A stretch of 64,000 nt of DNA from positions 1-64,000 of the forward strand of contig JAVBKU010000007.1 of assembly GCA_031553875.1 (NCBI GenBank). The letters run 5' to 3'. Of the stretch, positions 53,963 to 62,275 are shown piece after piece; the first letter of the stretch is position 1; each line of letters begins with the position of its first letter. This DNA comes from JAVBKU01 sp031553875 (GTDB lineage: Bacteria > Bacteroidota > Bacteroidia > Bacteroidales > Rikenellaceae). The position numbers and the translations under genes are program-made. The notes under the pieces are model-generated. The model was given only the letters and a program-made list of their open reading frames with translations. It was not told where the DNA came from and did no database searches.

Positions 53963-54619
53963 CTAATACTCGTTACACAAAACATATCGGGGCTTTTCAT
54001 CCTCCTGGATTTCAGGATACCTCCCCAATTCTTCGTAGAAACGGTTATCGTTGGCATCGTCATTCACGGTCGACACCTCCCCTACCATACAAGGCGATCC
54101 CTCGGCCCAGAAAGTGTGGTATATATAAGGAGGGAAACTGATGCTTTGTCCCGGCCCGAAACGAACCACCTCGCCCGAGGGTATCTGTGTCGTTACGCCG
54201 TCCACCTGTATGAAGATCGGCTCATCGGTCATCTCCTCGGCCTTGTTAGCTTTCCATAGCTTCATGCACAGGTCTCCGCCGCCCCGGTTGATGATGTCTT
54301 CCATCTTTTTCCAATGGAAGTGGATAGGCGTCACCTGATCAACATCCACCATCATGATCTTCTCGCAATAAGTCTTATTGTCGCGCTTTACGTTTCCGTT
54401 GCGGACAGTAAAAAGGGTCAATCCCTCTTTTGCGAAATCTCCTTTGGCAAAATCCGTAACGTCCCATCCCAGCTGGTTGAGCCTGATCTCGTCGTACTCT
54501 TTACCTTTTGTCTTCCACTCTTCCGGGGAAAGCTTCGCCCATTGGGGAAGATAGAAACGGTTTGAATCGAAGAAAGCTATCGCCTTGTCGATCGTTTTGT
54601 TGATATCGCTTCGTTTCAT
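53963..54619 (-). CDS. D-lyxose ketol-isomerase (D-lyxose/D-mannose isomerase)
   Basis: A 218-aa cupin-fold isomerase. The metal site is visible in TPIHFHWKKMEDIINRGGG (His, His, Glu) and the later IYHTFW (His). SRYLPQW-like and GWDVTDF parts match the D-lyxose isomerase family (EC 5.3.1.15). These enzymes interconvert D-lyxose/D-xylulose and D-mannose/D-fructose. It is the last of three genes (aldolase, PfkB kinase, isomerase), so the operon could convert an imported aldose to a ketose, phosphorylate it and cleave it. Confidence 0.9.
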   Translation of the reverse strand: MKRSDINKTIDKAIAFFDSNRFYLPQWAKLSPEEWKTKGKEYDEIRLNQLGWDVTDFAKGDFAKEGLTLFTVRNGNVKRDNKTYCEKIMMVDVDQVTPIHFHWKKMEDIINRGGGDLCMKLWKANKAEEMTDEPIFIQVDGVTTQIPSGEVVRFGPGQSISFPPYIYHTFWAEGSPCMVGEVSTVNDDANDNRFYEELGRYPEIQEDEKPRYVLCNEY

Positions 54620-54631
54620 ATGCAGATAGAT

Positions 54632-55636
54632 TTAGTTATACGTCTTTTCTATGAAATCGTTAATTTCCGAGAGTTTGGGTGCCCCTCCCGTACAGGTTGC
54701 ATGGCCCAGGTTGAAGAGGGCGCATGTGTTGGCAAATGTCAACGCCTTGCCGAGAGGCATCTCTTCATGGAAGGCATACAACATCCCGGCACAAAAAGCA
54801 TCTCCGGCGCCTACGGTGGATACAATACTTCCCGCATCCAGTTTCATGGAGGGGCGGAAACATCTGTTCCCCGCTTTATCCAAGGCAAATCCACCTTCCG
54901 GAAAATGGATCGCGCAACATTTATTCACTCCCTGTCCCATAAGGAACTCTGCCGCCTCTTCCACCATGCCGAGGTCTATCTCCCCGGAAGGCGTTCTCAG
55001 CGACTTGCTGTAACAAGCGCCGGCTTCCACTTCGTTCACCACAAAATAATCTATGTACGGCAAACAGGGCAGTACCACTTCACGGAACCTGTCTCCCTCT
55101 TCCGACACGACGTCCACGGAGGTAAGATAACCTTTCTGTTGTAAGCCGTGCAGGACCCTGGCGGCTACGATCCCATACTCGGGATCGGGACCATCCAACG
55201 CATCGAGCAACAACAGATAGCCAAGATGGAATATCTTGCAGGGCACATCCACTTTCTCGAAATGTTTGGGCGAAAGCAAGGCATTCGTCCCCCGGTAATG
55301 GAAGAACGTACGCGAAGAGCCATCCTTGACCGACATCACATCGGTATAGGAGGTGATCCCTCCCTTTATCCTCTCCATATATGTGGGGGCGATATGGTGT
55401 TTCTCTATTTCGCACATCACGAAATCCCCGTTGTCATCGTCCCCGATACATCCGCCCGCGCATAGCGGCAGGTCCGCCTCCAATTTCGCCAGGTCTACCA
55501 GCACGTTGTGGGAACATCCCCCCAGACCTGTCTCTATTCTCTCTATGGTTATCAGGTTCCCCGGCGAAGGATACTTAGCGATAAACATCACTTTATCCAC
55601 CAGCCAGTTACCCATTGATATAATACCTTTTCTCAT
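54632..55636 (-). CDS. PfkB-family carbohydrate kinase
   Basis: A 334-aa ribokinase-fold protein, counted from the ATG at 55636 (MRKGIISMGNWLVDKV). The start 10 codons upstream lies inside the end of the aldolase gene and adds no homology. Motif 1 is GLGGCSHNVLVDLAKL, and motif 2 is VSTVGAGDAFCAGML with the catalytic Asp. It phosphorylates a sugar, probably a ketose such as fructose, xylulose or tagatose given its neighbours. The stop is 12 bp before the isomerase start. Confidence 0.88.
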   Translation of the reverse strand: MRKGIISMGNWLVDKVMFIAKYPSPGNLITIERIETGLGGCSHNVLVDLAKLEADLPLCAGGCIGDDDNGDFVMCEIEKHHIAPTYMERIKGGITSYTDVMSVKDGSSRTFFHYRGTNALLSPKHFEKVDVPCKIFHLGYLLLLDALDGPDPEYGIVAARVLHGLQQKGYLTSVDVVSEEGDRFREVVLPCLPYIDYFVVNEVEAGACYSKSLRTPSGEIDLGMVEEAAEFLMGQGVNKCCAIHFPEGGFALDKAGNRCFRPSMKLDAGSIVSTVGAGDAFCAGMLYAFHEEMPLGKALTFANTCALFNLGHATCTGGAPKLSEINDFIEKTYN

Positions 55637-55640
55637 AGTA

Positions 55641-56501
55641 TTATTTCGCTTTGTTGATACTTTCAAATAGTTCCATGTGCTCCATCACCACCTCCTTGGA
55701 GGCGTCTTTGATCACATATTTCATGTCGATATAGTTGGCTTTAGGCTCCGAAACATATGCTTTGACCTTTTCGGTCACCCTAAGCTGAATGGCGGTGGCC
55801 ACATTTATCTTGGAGATACCGTTATGGATACAAGCCTTGAAATCAGCCTCGCTGGTACCCGTTCCGCCATGCAGAACAAGGGGAATGTTATTCCTTTTGT
55901 TTATCTCCTTCAGGCGCTCTATGTTGAGGTTAGGTGTCGCCACGTATCGTCCGTGCAGGTTACCGATAGCGACGGCCAGGGCGTCCACTCCCGTTTCCTT
56001 GATATAGTAAGCCGATTCTTCCACGTCGGTGAAAACGTCAGATGTATCATCAAGCCCCGATCCTTCGCTGTCGTCCTCTCCCGTACTGCCTACCTTGCCC
56101 AGTTCGGCTTCTACGTCGATGCCCATAGCTTTGGCCACACGCACCACATCCCTTGTGATTGCTATATTTTGCGTTGTGGGAAGCGCCGCCCCGTCGAACA
56201 TCACAGACCGGAAACCCCATTTCATTGCCTTGATACAAGTCTCGAAACTCAACCCATGATCCAGATGCACGGCCACGGGCACGCTGGCCTTTCGGGCCGC
56301 CTTCAGAAATATCCGGCTCATCATCTCCGGCGGAGAATAGGGGAACTGAACTTCGGCCAGCTGCAGGATGATGGGAGACGACAACTCTTCGGCCGCCTCT
56401 ATCGCCCCCAGCACATTCTCCAGGCTCAAACAATTAAACGCTCCGACAGCATATCCCCGCTGGTGGGCATCGGTAAGAATTTCTTTAAAAGAGATTAACA
56501 T
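55641..56501 (-). CDS. Class II ketose-bisphosphate aldolase
   Basis: A 286-aa zinc-dependent aldolase. HLDHGLSFE contains the zinc His and catalytic-region Asp. AIGNLHGRY and VLHGGTGTSEADF give further zinc and phosphate sites. It is in the fructose/tagatose-bisphosphate (FbaA/KbaY-GatY) group by length and motifs. It cleaves a phosphorylated ketose to dihydroxyacetone phosphate plus an aldehyde. It is the first gene of the operon with the PfkB kinase and the isomerase. Confidence 0.9.
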   Translation of the reverse strand: MLISFKEILTDAHQRGYAVGAFNCLSLENVLGAIEAAEELSSPIILQLAEVQFPYSPPEMMSRIFLKAARKASVPVAVHLDHGLSFETCIKAMKWGFRSVMFDGAALPTTQNIAITRDVVRVAKAMGIDVEAELGKVGSTGEDDSEGSGLDDTSDVFTDVEESAYYIKETGVDALAVAIGNLHGRYVATPNLNIERLKEINKRNNIPLVLHGGTGTSEADFKACIHNGISKINVATAIQLRVTEKVKAYVSEPKANYIDMKYVIKDASKEVVMEHMELFESINKAK

Positions 56502-56567
56502 AGATGACTTTATTTTTTAATGTGACGATCGACCTTGGCATAAATAAATACACGCGGTAGTATTTTA

Positions 56568-57086
56568 TTATTCAATTAAATTTTTCGGATATTTCTCATA
56601 TGCCATTTTTTCGATCTCTATTTCAGAATATCCCTGTTTTCTTAACAACCCCCAATATGTAGCTCTAAGGCTTGCTAAATCATCAAATGGATAATCTTCC
56701 AAAATTTTCTCATGTATATTTTTTTCTGCCTTTTCCCAATTTCTGTCTAAAACTCCTAATAATTCCTCTTGCTTCTGAAAAATCATTCTTCTACAATCCT
56801 TATCTTCAACCCTGTGCTTAAGTTCAAATTTACAAGCAATCGCAAATGTTACATGTTCAAAAATCCAATATAATAATTCGTCTATATTATTCGTGGTTTT
56901 TCGAGAATGTTCTTCCCCTCTTTCTACAACAACATAATGCATATTACCGCATCTGTCAACTTCGATATGAGGATACGCAAAGTCTATTGAATGACCATAT
57001 GTAGGCAATAGATTTGAATCTGCATCGATTTTTAATGCTAATTCATTAACTAATTTTTCAATGTCATTTAATGAATTCATATTCAC
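56568..57086 (-). CDS. Imm63-like immunity protein (orphan)
   Basis: A 172-aa protein with the Imm63-type pattern: YPHIEVDRCGNMHYVVVERGEE, then TNNIDELLYWIFEHVTFAIACKFELKHR, CRRMIFQKQEELL and a DYPFDD motif near the end (each read in part). Imm63 proteins neutralise polymorphic toxins. No toxin gene is beside it, so it may protect against toxins from neighbours. The coding DNA is clearly more AT-rich than the operons on both sides, and it sits next to tRNA-Pro, both of which suggest horizontal gain. TATATTTG (57137-57144, minus) is a candidate -7 element. Confidence 0.75.
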   Translation of the reverse strand: MNMNSLNDIEKLVNELALKIDADSNLLPTYGHSIDFAYPHIEVDRCGNMHYVVVERGEEHSRKTTNNIDELLYWIFEHVTFAIACKFELKHRVEDKDCRRMIFQKQEELLGVLDRNWEKAEKNIHEKILEDYPFDDLASLRATYWGLLRKQGYSEIEIEKMAYEKYPKNLIE

Positions 57087-57314
57087 TATTTTTAGTTTTG
57101 CCTCAAATGACCCATTTGATATTATGAACGCATTTACAAATATAGAAAAATATAGCTCTATTTAATATTATCCCATTCCAAAAGTGTTCCTCCAACAAAA
57201 AACATCAGCCACCTACAATATATAGTAAATGGCTGAAAATAGTTTGACCGGTGATGACAAGATTACGTCGCTCCACGCTCCGTTTTCTTGAATCGCTCCC
57301 GCGGAGCGACTAAA

Positions 57315-57443
57315 ACAAATCACGAGAATAAATTGCTTCGCAATGTCTATTCTTTTTATGCGGGCTGCCCTATGAGCGAGCTCAGGGCAGTCCGCATAAA
57401 AAGGATAAGCCGCCCTGAAAGGCGGCTTATCCTCGTGATTTGT
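57315..57443. repeat. Nested inverted-repeat cluster beside tRNA-Pro
   Basis: The outer arms ACAAATCACGAG (57315-57326) and CTCGTGATTTGT (57432-57443) are perfect complements. Inside are three hairpins in series: GAATA...TATTC with an inner ATTGC-TTC-GCAAT (57325-57351), a TTTTTATGCGG...CCGCATAAAAA stem (about 57352-57402) with CTGCCCT/AGGGCAG, and GGATAAGCCGCC/GGCGGCTTATCC (57401-57430). The unit ends 3 bp from the tRNA 3' end and may be its terminator in part. The 360-bp gap 57087-57446 contains no gene. Confidence 0.75.
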
Positions 57444-57446
57444 TTG

Positions 57447-57522
57447 TCGGGGTGACAAGATTCGAACTTGCGACCACACGCCCCCCAGACGTGTACTCTA
57501 AACCGGGCTGAGCTACACCCCG
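57447..57522 (-). tRNA. tRNA-Pro (GGG)
   Basis: Acceptor strands CGGGGTG and CACCCCG pair perfectly. The D arm GTAGCTCAGCCCGG, anticodon loop CTGGGGG (anticodon GGG) and T arm with GTTCGAATC are all normal. The 3' CCA is not encoded. Confidence 0.92.
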
Positions 57523-57694
57523 AACGGTTTTGCGTTGCAAAGATACACAATTTTTCCTTTTTGCAAGGACAAAATCAAAAAACAATCGGAGATATCTCTT
57601 TAAATATGGCGTGGCGCCTCAATCCGGAGATTTCACAGCCTCACGATCACCACGCCCACACTATCCCCGAATCACCAGACATGCTCCCTGTACA

Positions 57695-59497
57695 CTAACT
57701 CCTCAACGCTCCCGCCACCACTTCCGCCAGGTCGTATACCGGTAAACCGCTGTGGCGCACAATGCTCTTCTTGCACAGCGGACATGAGGTCACGATGCTG
57801 TCCGCACCCGTAGATTCGAGGTCGGCCACCATGGCGTTGCCGATGCGGCTCTGGCCCTCGTCGCCGATAGTGGTATTGGCTAGGCTTCCGCCGCAGCAGG
57901 CGGCGTCCTCCCTGCTCTCCGCAGGCTCCGTTATCTCCCCGATGGCCGCAATGACGCTCCTCGGCTCGTCGTATATACCGCTTCCGCGCCCCAGTTCGCA
58001 GGGGTCGTGGTAGGTGAAAAGTTCATCGCCGGGTTTGACGTCTATACGCCCCTCATTGATAAGGCGCAGGATATACTGTGAGTGATGCAACACTTCGATC
58101 CCCTGCAGATTATAATCCTCCCTGAACACCTTGAGGCATATGGGGCAGGAGGTAACGAGCGTGGTGATACCATGCTTGTAGAATATCTCGCGGTTGTAGT
58201 CCATCATCCTGCGCGAGGCTTCCACCTCGCCCGAGAGCTTCAGGGGCCTGCCGCAGCATACGCCGCCCTCCTTATCCGCCCACAGCACCTCCTCGCCCGC
58301 GGCCGAGAATATCTGATCCATCGCCTTGAGGATACGGGGGGTGAGCAGGGTCATACAACCCGCGAAATAGGCCACGTTGCCTCCACCTGAGGTGAAGTCG
58401 CGCCCCTTGATATAATCGTAGCGGTCCGGAGTACACTTAGCCGCCATCTTCTCGCGGCTGTTCAGTCGCACGTCGTTGAGGTTTATCCCCACCGGACAGG
58501 CCAGTTCGCACCGTCCGCACATCAGGCAGTTGTCCGCGATAGCGGGCTTCAAGAAATGGTAGCGTTTATCGCGCAGGAAGTAGACCGACTGCACATTACT
58601 GATCCCCGCATCCCTCTGCAGCTGGCACGGGTCGATACATATCCCGCACCGCGAACAGGCCGCGATCTGGAACTTATCGTATCCACCCTCCTTATCCGAA
58701 CATTTTATGCCGCTGTTACGCAGGAATATCAGGGGTATCTCGGTGAATATATGCATATAGCGCGAGAACGGCAGGGCCACGAAGAACACCCCAAGGAACA
58801 CCGAATAGTGCCACCATGCGGGTAGTTCTATGGTCTGCAGGGTTTGCTCCGACATGATATTCGAGAACAGCATCCCCATCGAATGGGTCAGGAAACTGCC
58901 GCTGCCGTGCAGGGCCGAAGTCACGCTCTCGGCCACAAGGCGGGCAGGGAATATAAGCCACAGGGCAGCGAGGGCTATCCTGTCGCCGGGCGTATGCTTG
59001 GTGGCCCGCTTCATCCCCATCACCTTGGAGCGTATGCGTTTGAACAACGCCAGTCCAACGCCTATAAGTATGATAGACAGCAGGGCATCCTTCACAAAGG
59101 CGAAGTTAATACCCGGTTCGAAAGGCGGGTGGACGTAGTAGGTAAAGAAAATATCCACATACAGAGGCACACCTTCGCCCTTGAAATATACATACGTTTC
59201 GATCCACCCCGTGAGTATCAGCAGGAACCACCCCAACGCCAGGCTCATATGCATATAGCCCAGCAGGGGGTTGCGCTTGAATATCTTCACGTGGAGCAGA
59301 CTTTCCCTTATGACCTCCCAGATGGACTTGAAGGTACTCTTGGAGAATAGCGACCTGAAAAACCTCTTTTTGTCGCCCTTCGGCAGCTCTATAAACCACT
59401 TCACATACTCGAACAACAGTATCGAGAAGAGCGCCGCGACGCCCGCCATGAACGGCAGGACGAAGAACCTGAAATGTACGTCGTCAAGCATCTCCAT
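57695..59497 (-). CDS. Membrane-bound Hdr-like iron-sulfur subunit (cytochrome b-like plus two CCG domains)
   Basis: A 600-aa fusion. The N-terminal half has about five TM helices (about 15-33, 84-104, 135-152, 185-205 and 228-250) like NarI/HdrE quinone-interacting subunits. Two 4Fe-4S motifs follow (CSRCGICIDPC and CLMCGRCELACP). Two CCG domains of the HdrD/HdrB type come last, with GCMTLL..VCCGRP..CPIC and DPCELGRG..ACCGGS..CPLC. It should pass electrons between the quinone pool and the soluble Hdr-like partners. Its start overlaps the stop of the ferredoxin gene by 1 bp. Confidence 0.9.
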   Translation of the reverse strand: MEMLDDVHFRFFVLPFMAGVAALFSILLFEYVKWFIELPKGDKKRFFRSLFSKSTFKSIWEVIRESLLHVKIFKRNPLLGYMHMSLALGWFLLILTGWIETYVYFKGEGVPLYVDIFFTYYVHPPFEPGINFAFVKDALLSIILIGVGLALFKRIRSKVMGMKRATKHTPGDRIALAALWLIFPARLVAESVTSALHGSGSFLTHSMGMLFSNIMSEQTLQTIELPAWWHYSVFLGVFFVALPFSRYMHIFTEIPLIFLRNSGIKCSDKEGGYDKFQIAACSRCGICIDPCQLQRDAGISNVQSVYFLRDKRYHFLKPAIADNCLMCGRCELACPVGINLNDVRLNSREKMAAKCTPDRYDYIKGRDFTSGGGNVAYFAGCMTLLTPRILKAMDQIFSAAGEEVLWADKEGGVCCGRPLKLSGEVEASRRMMDYNREIFYKHGITTLVTSCPICLKVFREDYNLQGIEVLHHSQYILRLINEGRIDVKPGDELFTYHDPCELGRGSGIYDEPRSVIAAIGEITEPAESREDAACCGGSLANTTIGDEGQSRIGNAMVADLESTGADSIVTSCPLCKKSIVRHSGLPVYDLAEVVAGALRS

Positions 59498-59844
59498 TAT
59501 TTGTACTCTTTAAGATTGCGTTTGATCATAAGGATTATCTCCCTGGTATTTATCCCCCTCGGGCAGCTCAGGCGGCACTTGCCGCAGAGCATACACTTCG
59601 AGAGCTCCTCGTAGAGCCCCTTGTACTCACCCCTGCGGGCAAGGGTCTGCACCTTGCGGAAGTTGAAGTCGGTGATCTGTCCCGCCGTGCATGTGGCGGT
59701 ACAGTTGCCGCAGGCTATGCAGGTCTGCAACTCCGGGCGGTCCTTGAGCAGGACGCGGGCGAAGCGCAGGTCGTTACTGTCGAGGTTCACCGCCCTCGGC
59801 TGAGTTATACCGTAGCCCCATGACATCGTTTTCTCGCTCATCAA
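59497..59844 (-). CDS. HdrC-like 4Fe-4S dicluster protein
   Basis: A 115-aa protein with two clusters (CIACGNCTATC and CMLCGKCRLSCPRG) separated by a helical linker, the HdrC/QmoC-type layout. It relays electrons to the membrane-bound subunit encoded next, with which it overlaps by 1 bp. It is separated from the HdrA-like gene by 195 bp containing an inverted repeat, so it may be the first gene of a second transcript or belong to the same operon. Confidence 0.88.
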   Translation of the reverse strand: MMSEKTMSWGYGITQPRAVNLDSNDLRFARVLLKDRPELQTCIACGNCTATCTAGQITDFNFRKVQTLARRGEYKGLYEELSKCMLCGKCRLSCPRGINTREIILMIKRNLKEYK

Positions 59845-59892
59845 AATATCTGTTCTTACGAAGTTCTTATACTTATCCCCTGTTTAGCAAGT

Positions 59893-59932
59893 CCCCCTAT
59901 GCAAAGGGGGATTTAGGGGGTTTATCAACAAA
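59893..59932. repeat. Short hairpin repeat
   Basis: TCCCCCT and AGGGGGA arms with a short loop are followed by TTTAGGGGG. This resembles a small intergenic repeat seen in many Bacteroidetes genomes (recalled, not checked). It lies between the ferredoxin and HdrA-like genes. Confidence 0.45.
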
Positions 59933-59956
59933 TAACCGGGGCATCGCAGATGCCTT

Positions 59957-60038
59957 AATGTTAGTGTACGAGTTCGTAAGATGACAATGGTCGAATATAC
60001 AAACCATCTAATACTTACGAATTCGTGAAACTAACATT
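59957..60038. repeat. Imperfect 24/25-bp inverted repeat between hdrA-like and ferredoxin genes
   Basis: The left arm 59957-59980 and right arm 60014-60038 pair with three mismatches and one gap. The 33-bp centre holds a smaller ATGGT/ACCAT dyad. The right arm ends 2 bp from the HdrA-like stop. It may be a terminator, an mRNA-processing hairpin or a small mobile element (MITE). Confidence 0.7.
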
Positions 60039-60039
60039 A

Positions 60040-61053
60040 TCATGCGTTCAATATGGCGGCAACCCTATGCGCCGCAGCCACGCCTTCGTTTAGCGATTCG
60101 CCTATATTCTTGGGTGCCGACACCGATCCCGCGAAGTATATCCCACCGGCACCGGAGAATGTGTTGTCGATGAACTGGTTACGTGGCATCATAAACCCGC
60201 TGGGATAGAGCGTGATACCCGAGCCGTTCGCCAGCATCTGGTTACTGGCCCCGGCCCTCATGCCCACCATCAGCACCAGCATGTCAACGGTCATCTTCAC
60301 CGGACGGCCTATTAGCGTATCCTCGGCCTTGATCTGCACCTGTCCGTCGATGGTACCGCCGGCCTCGGATATGCGTCCGCGCACGAAGTGTATGTTGTAC
60401 TCCTGCTGGGCCTGGCGGTATATCTCCTCGTAACCCGGGCCGAACATCCTCATATCCATGTAGAAGCTGTACACCTCAGCATCGGGAATCAGTTCCTTGA
60501 CCTCCATGGCCTGCTTCACCCCTGCGATACAGCACACGCGCGAACAGTGCCTCTGGTTTACCTTCTCGTCCCTCGACCCCACGCAGTGGAGGAAGGCTAT
60601 GCGCTTGGGCTCGGTGCCCTGCGCGGTGACGATCTTACGGTTCTTGAACATGCCCTCGAGATCGACGGATGTTATCACGTTGTTGTATATCCCGTAGCCG
60701 TACTCCTCCTTGAGCGCGGCGTTGAATATGTCGAAACCCGAAGCCACGATCACCGCGTCGCCGTCCACGTGCGAGCCGTCATCGAGCTGTACGCCCTTGC
60801 CGTCGGGGTCGATAGCAATGACCGATATGGAGGTGTAGATCTTGGTCCTTGTGGTCGACAGCTTCTTGAGCAGGTCGGCCAGCACCTCCCATGCGGGAGT
60901 GAACGAGGGGAAGAGCCTGTCCCACTTGTTGAGCTTACCGCCCAGGCGGTCTTCCTTTTCGATGATAAGGGGATTGAGCCCCAGCTCCGACAGCGTTATG
61001 GCGGTCTGTATCCCGGCCACGCCCCCTCCGATTATGATAACCCTCTTGTTCAT
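60040..61053 (-). CDS. HdrA-like FAD oxidoreductase
   Basis: A 337-aa flavoprotein. IIIGGGVAGIQTAITLSELG is the FAD motif. EKEDRLGGKLNKWDRLFP and CVGSRDEKVNQRHCSRVCC are HdrA/QmoA hallmarks. It is shorter than archaeal HdrA and lacks the N-terminal Cys-rich and C-terminal ferredoxin domains, so it is closer to QmoA-like flavoproteins. It would accept or split electrons together with the HdrB and HdrC homologues encoded just upstream. It is 58 bp downstream of the HdrB-like gene. Confidence 0.9.
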   Translation of the reverse strand: MNKRVIIIGGGVAGIQTAITLSELGLNPLIIEKEDRLGGKLNKWDRLFPSFTPAWEVLADLLKKLSTTRTKIYTSISVIAIDPDGKGVQLDDGSHVDGDAVIVASGFDIFNAALKEEYGYGIYNNVITSVDLEGMFKNRKIVTAQGTEPKRIAFLHCVGSRDEKVNQRHCSRVCCIAGVKQAMEVKELIPDAEVYSFYMDMRMFGPGYEEIYRQAQQEYNIHFVRGRISEAGGTIDGQVQIKAEDTLIGRPVKMTVDMLVLMVGMRAGASNQMLANGSGITLYPSGFMMPRNQFIDNTFSGAGGIYFAGSVSAPKNIGESLNEGVAAAHRVAAILNA

Positions 61054-61111
61054 ACTCTTACAACGAGATTATATGTGTGTGGTTTTGGTTTTTATAAATT
61101 TTAGCGCCTGT

Positions 61112-62209
61112 TTATTTGAAATTCAGGCTTTCCTTGTTGAAACTGATACTCGGATTGTAGCACCCTATGGCTGTATCCTGCGGTTTGCCTATGTATTTAC
61201 CGTTCTTGCCGAGGTATTTTGACGAGGGGTCATACTCTATACCCATCTTGTCGAGCAGGGGCTCCACGGCCACCTGGTGCATCTGCATCCCCAAGTCCCA
61301 CGGATCATAGCCCAGCACCAGTCCCGCCATCTCCTCGTAGGTGAGCGTGGGAATACCCGCACCGTTCTGCCCGTAGGTCTTGCCCTCCATTTCCGATATG
61401 GCGTACTGCCACTTGTCGAGGAACATGGCGCATCCGGGACAGTTGGCCACGATGAAATCGGGCTTGTACGGCTTCATCGACTCGAATTTCTTCTTCGAGT
61501 TGGCCACCGACGATCCCCTGTTGGCCTGTACTAGATAGTTGCGGAATCCGAAGCCGCAGCAATGCCTGCGCTCGGGATAATCGACCATCTCCCCGCCCCA
61601 CGACTCTATCATTCCCGCCAGCACGTAGGGGAATTCCGAACCGCCGATACCCACCTTGGGAAATATCTTGGCGTAGTGGCAACCTATATGCTCGACTACT
61701 TTCAGCGGCTTGCCGGTCTCCACATTTATAAGTTTATGCTTAGCCTGTTTGGCGATACGTTCCCTGTGGTGGAACACCACGTCGGAGGTGTGCGAAAGGT
61801 TGCGGGGCGTTTTGAACTCGCGGCCCGTGGCCTTGAAAAGGTTCTCGCGCACTTTTTCTTCCAGATGGGGGAATTCGTGCCACATCTCCAACACCTCGGA
61901 ATATATCCCGAACGAGGTGATACACGAGGGGATAAGGTTTTCATATCCCGCCTCGGTCATAAGCGCGAACTGACGTGCGACCACGGTCATAAGCGTTTCC
62001 AGCGGCACGATGTCGGAGTGGTAACCTATACCCGTACACGACGTGTGCTTCGAGTCGTCGAAGATATCGCGCCCCAGGTCATTGCGCATTATATTGATGA
62101 AGGCGGCCTCGCTGCCGGGGAAAAAATTCTGGCGTATACAGCTGCGGGCATAGTAGTAGTGGTCGTCCGCCACGTTCTTCTGGTACTCCTGCCAAGTATT
62201 CCTTTTCAT
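61112..62209 (-). CDS. HdrB-like CCG-domain protein
   Basis: A 365-aa protein with two cysteine-rich CCG regions. The C-terminal one is canonical (GCHY, RRHCCGFGF, CPGC) and could bind a non-cubane 4Fe-4S cluster. The N-terminal one is degenerate (SCTGIGYHS and SCITSFG). HdrB reduces disulfides such as CoM-S-S-CoB in methanogens. The bacterial substrate is unknown. It lies 66 bp downstream of the HdrC-like gene in the same run. Confidence 0.88.
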   Translation of the reverse strand: MKRNTWQEYQKNVADDHYYYARSCIRQNFFPGSEAAFINIMRNDLGRDIFDDSKHTSCTGIGYHSDIVPLETLMTVVARQFALMTEAGYENLIPSCITSFGIYSEVLEMWHEFPHLEEKVRENLFKATGREFKTPRNLSHTSDVVFHHRERIAKQAKHKLINVETGKPLKVVEHIGCHYAKIFPKVGIGGSEFPYVLAGMIESWGGEMVDYPERRHCCGFGFRNYLVQANRGSSVANSKKKFESMKPYKPDFIVANCPGCAMFLDKWQYAISEMEGKTYGQNGAGIPTLTYEEMAGLVLGYDPWDLGMQMHQVAVEPLLDKMGIEYDPSSKYLGKNGKYIGKPQDTAIGCYNPSISFNKESLNFK

Positions 62210-62275
62210 ATCTTATTGTCGTTGCCTGCCGCTGCCCGGACGCCTCGTAGCCTCCCGCCGCGACAGAGGTCCGTT

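Noticed and set aside
53751..54141. Open frames on both strands inside repeat copy C
   Set aside because: They lie in the structured repeat and vary between copies, and no start or domain supports a protein.
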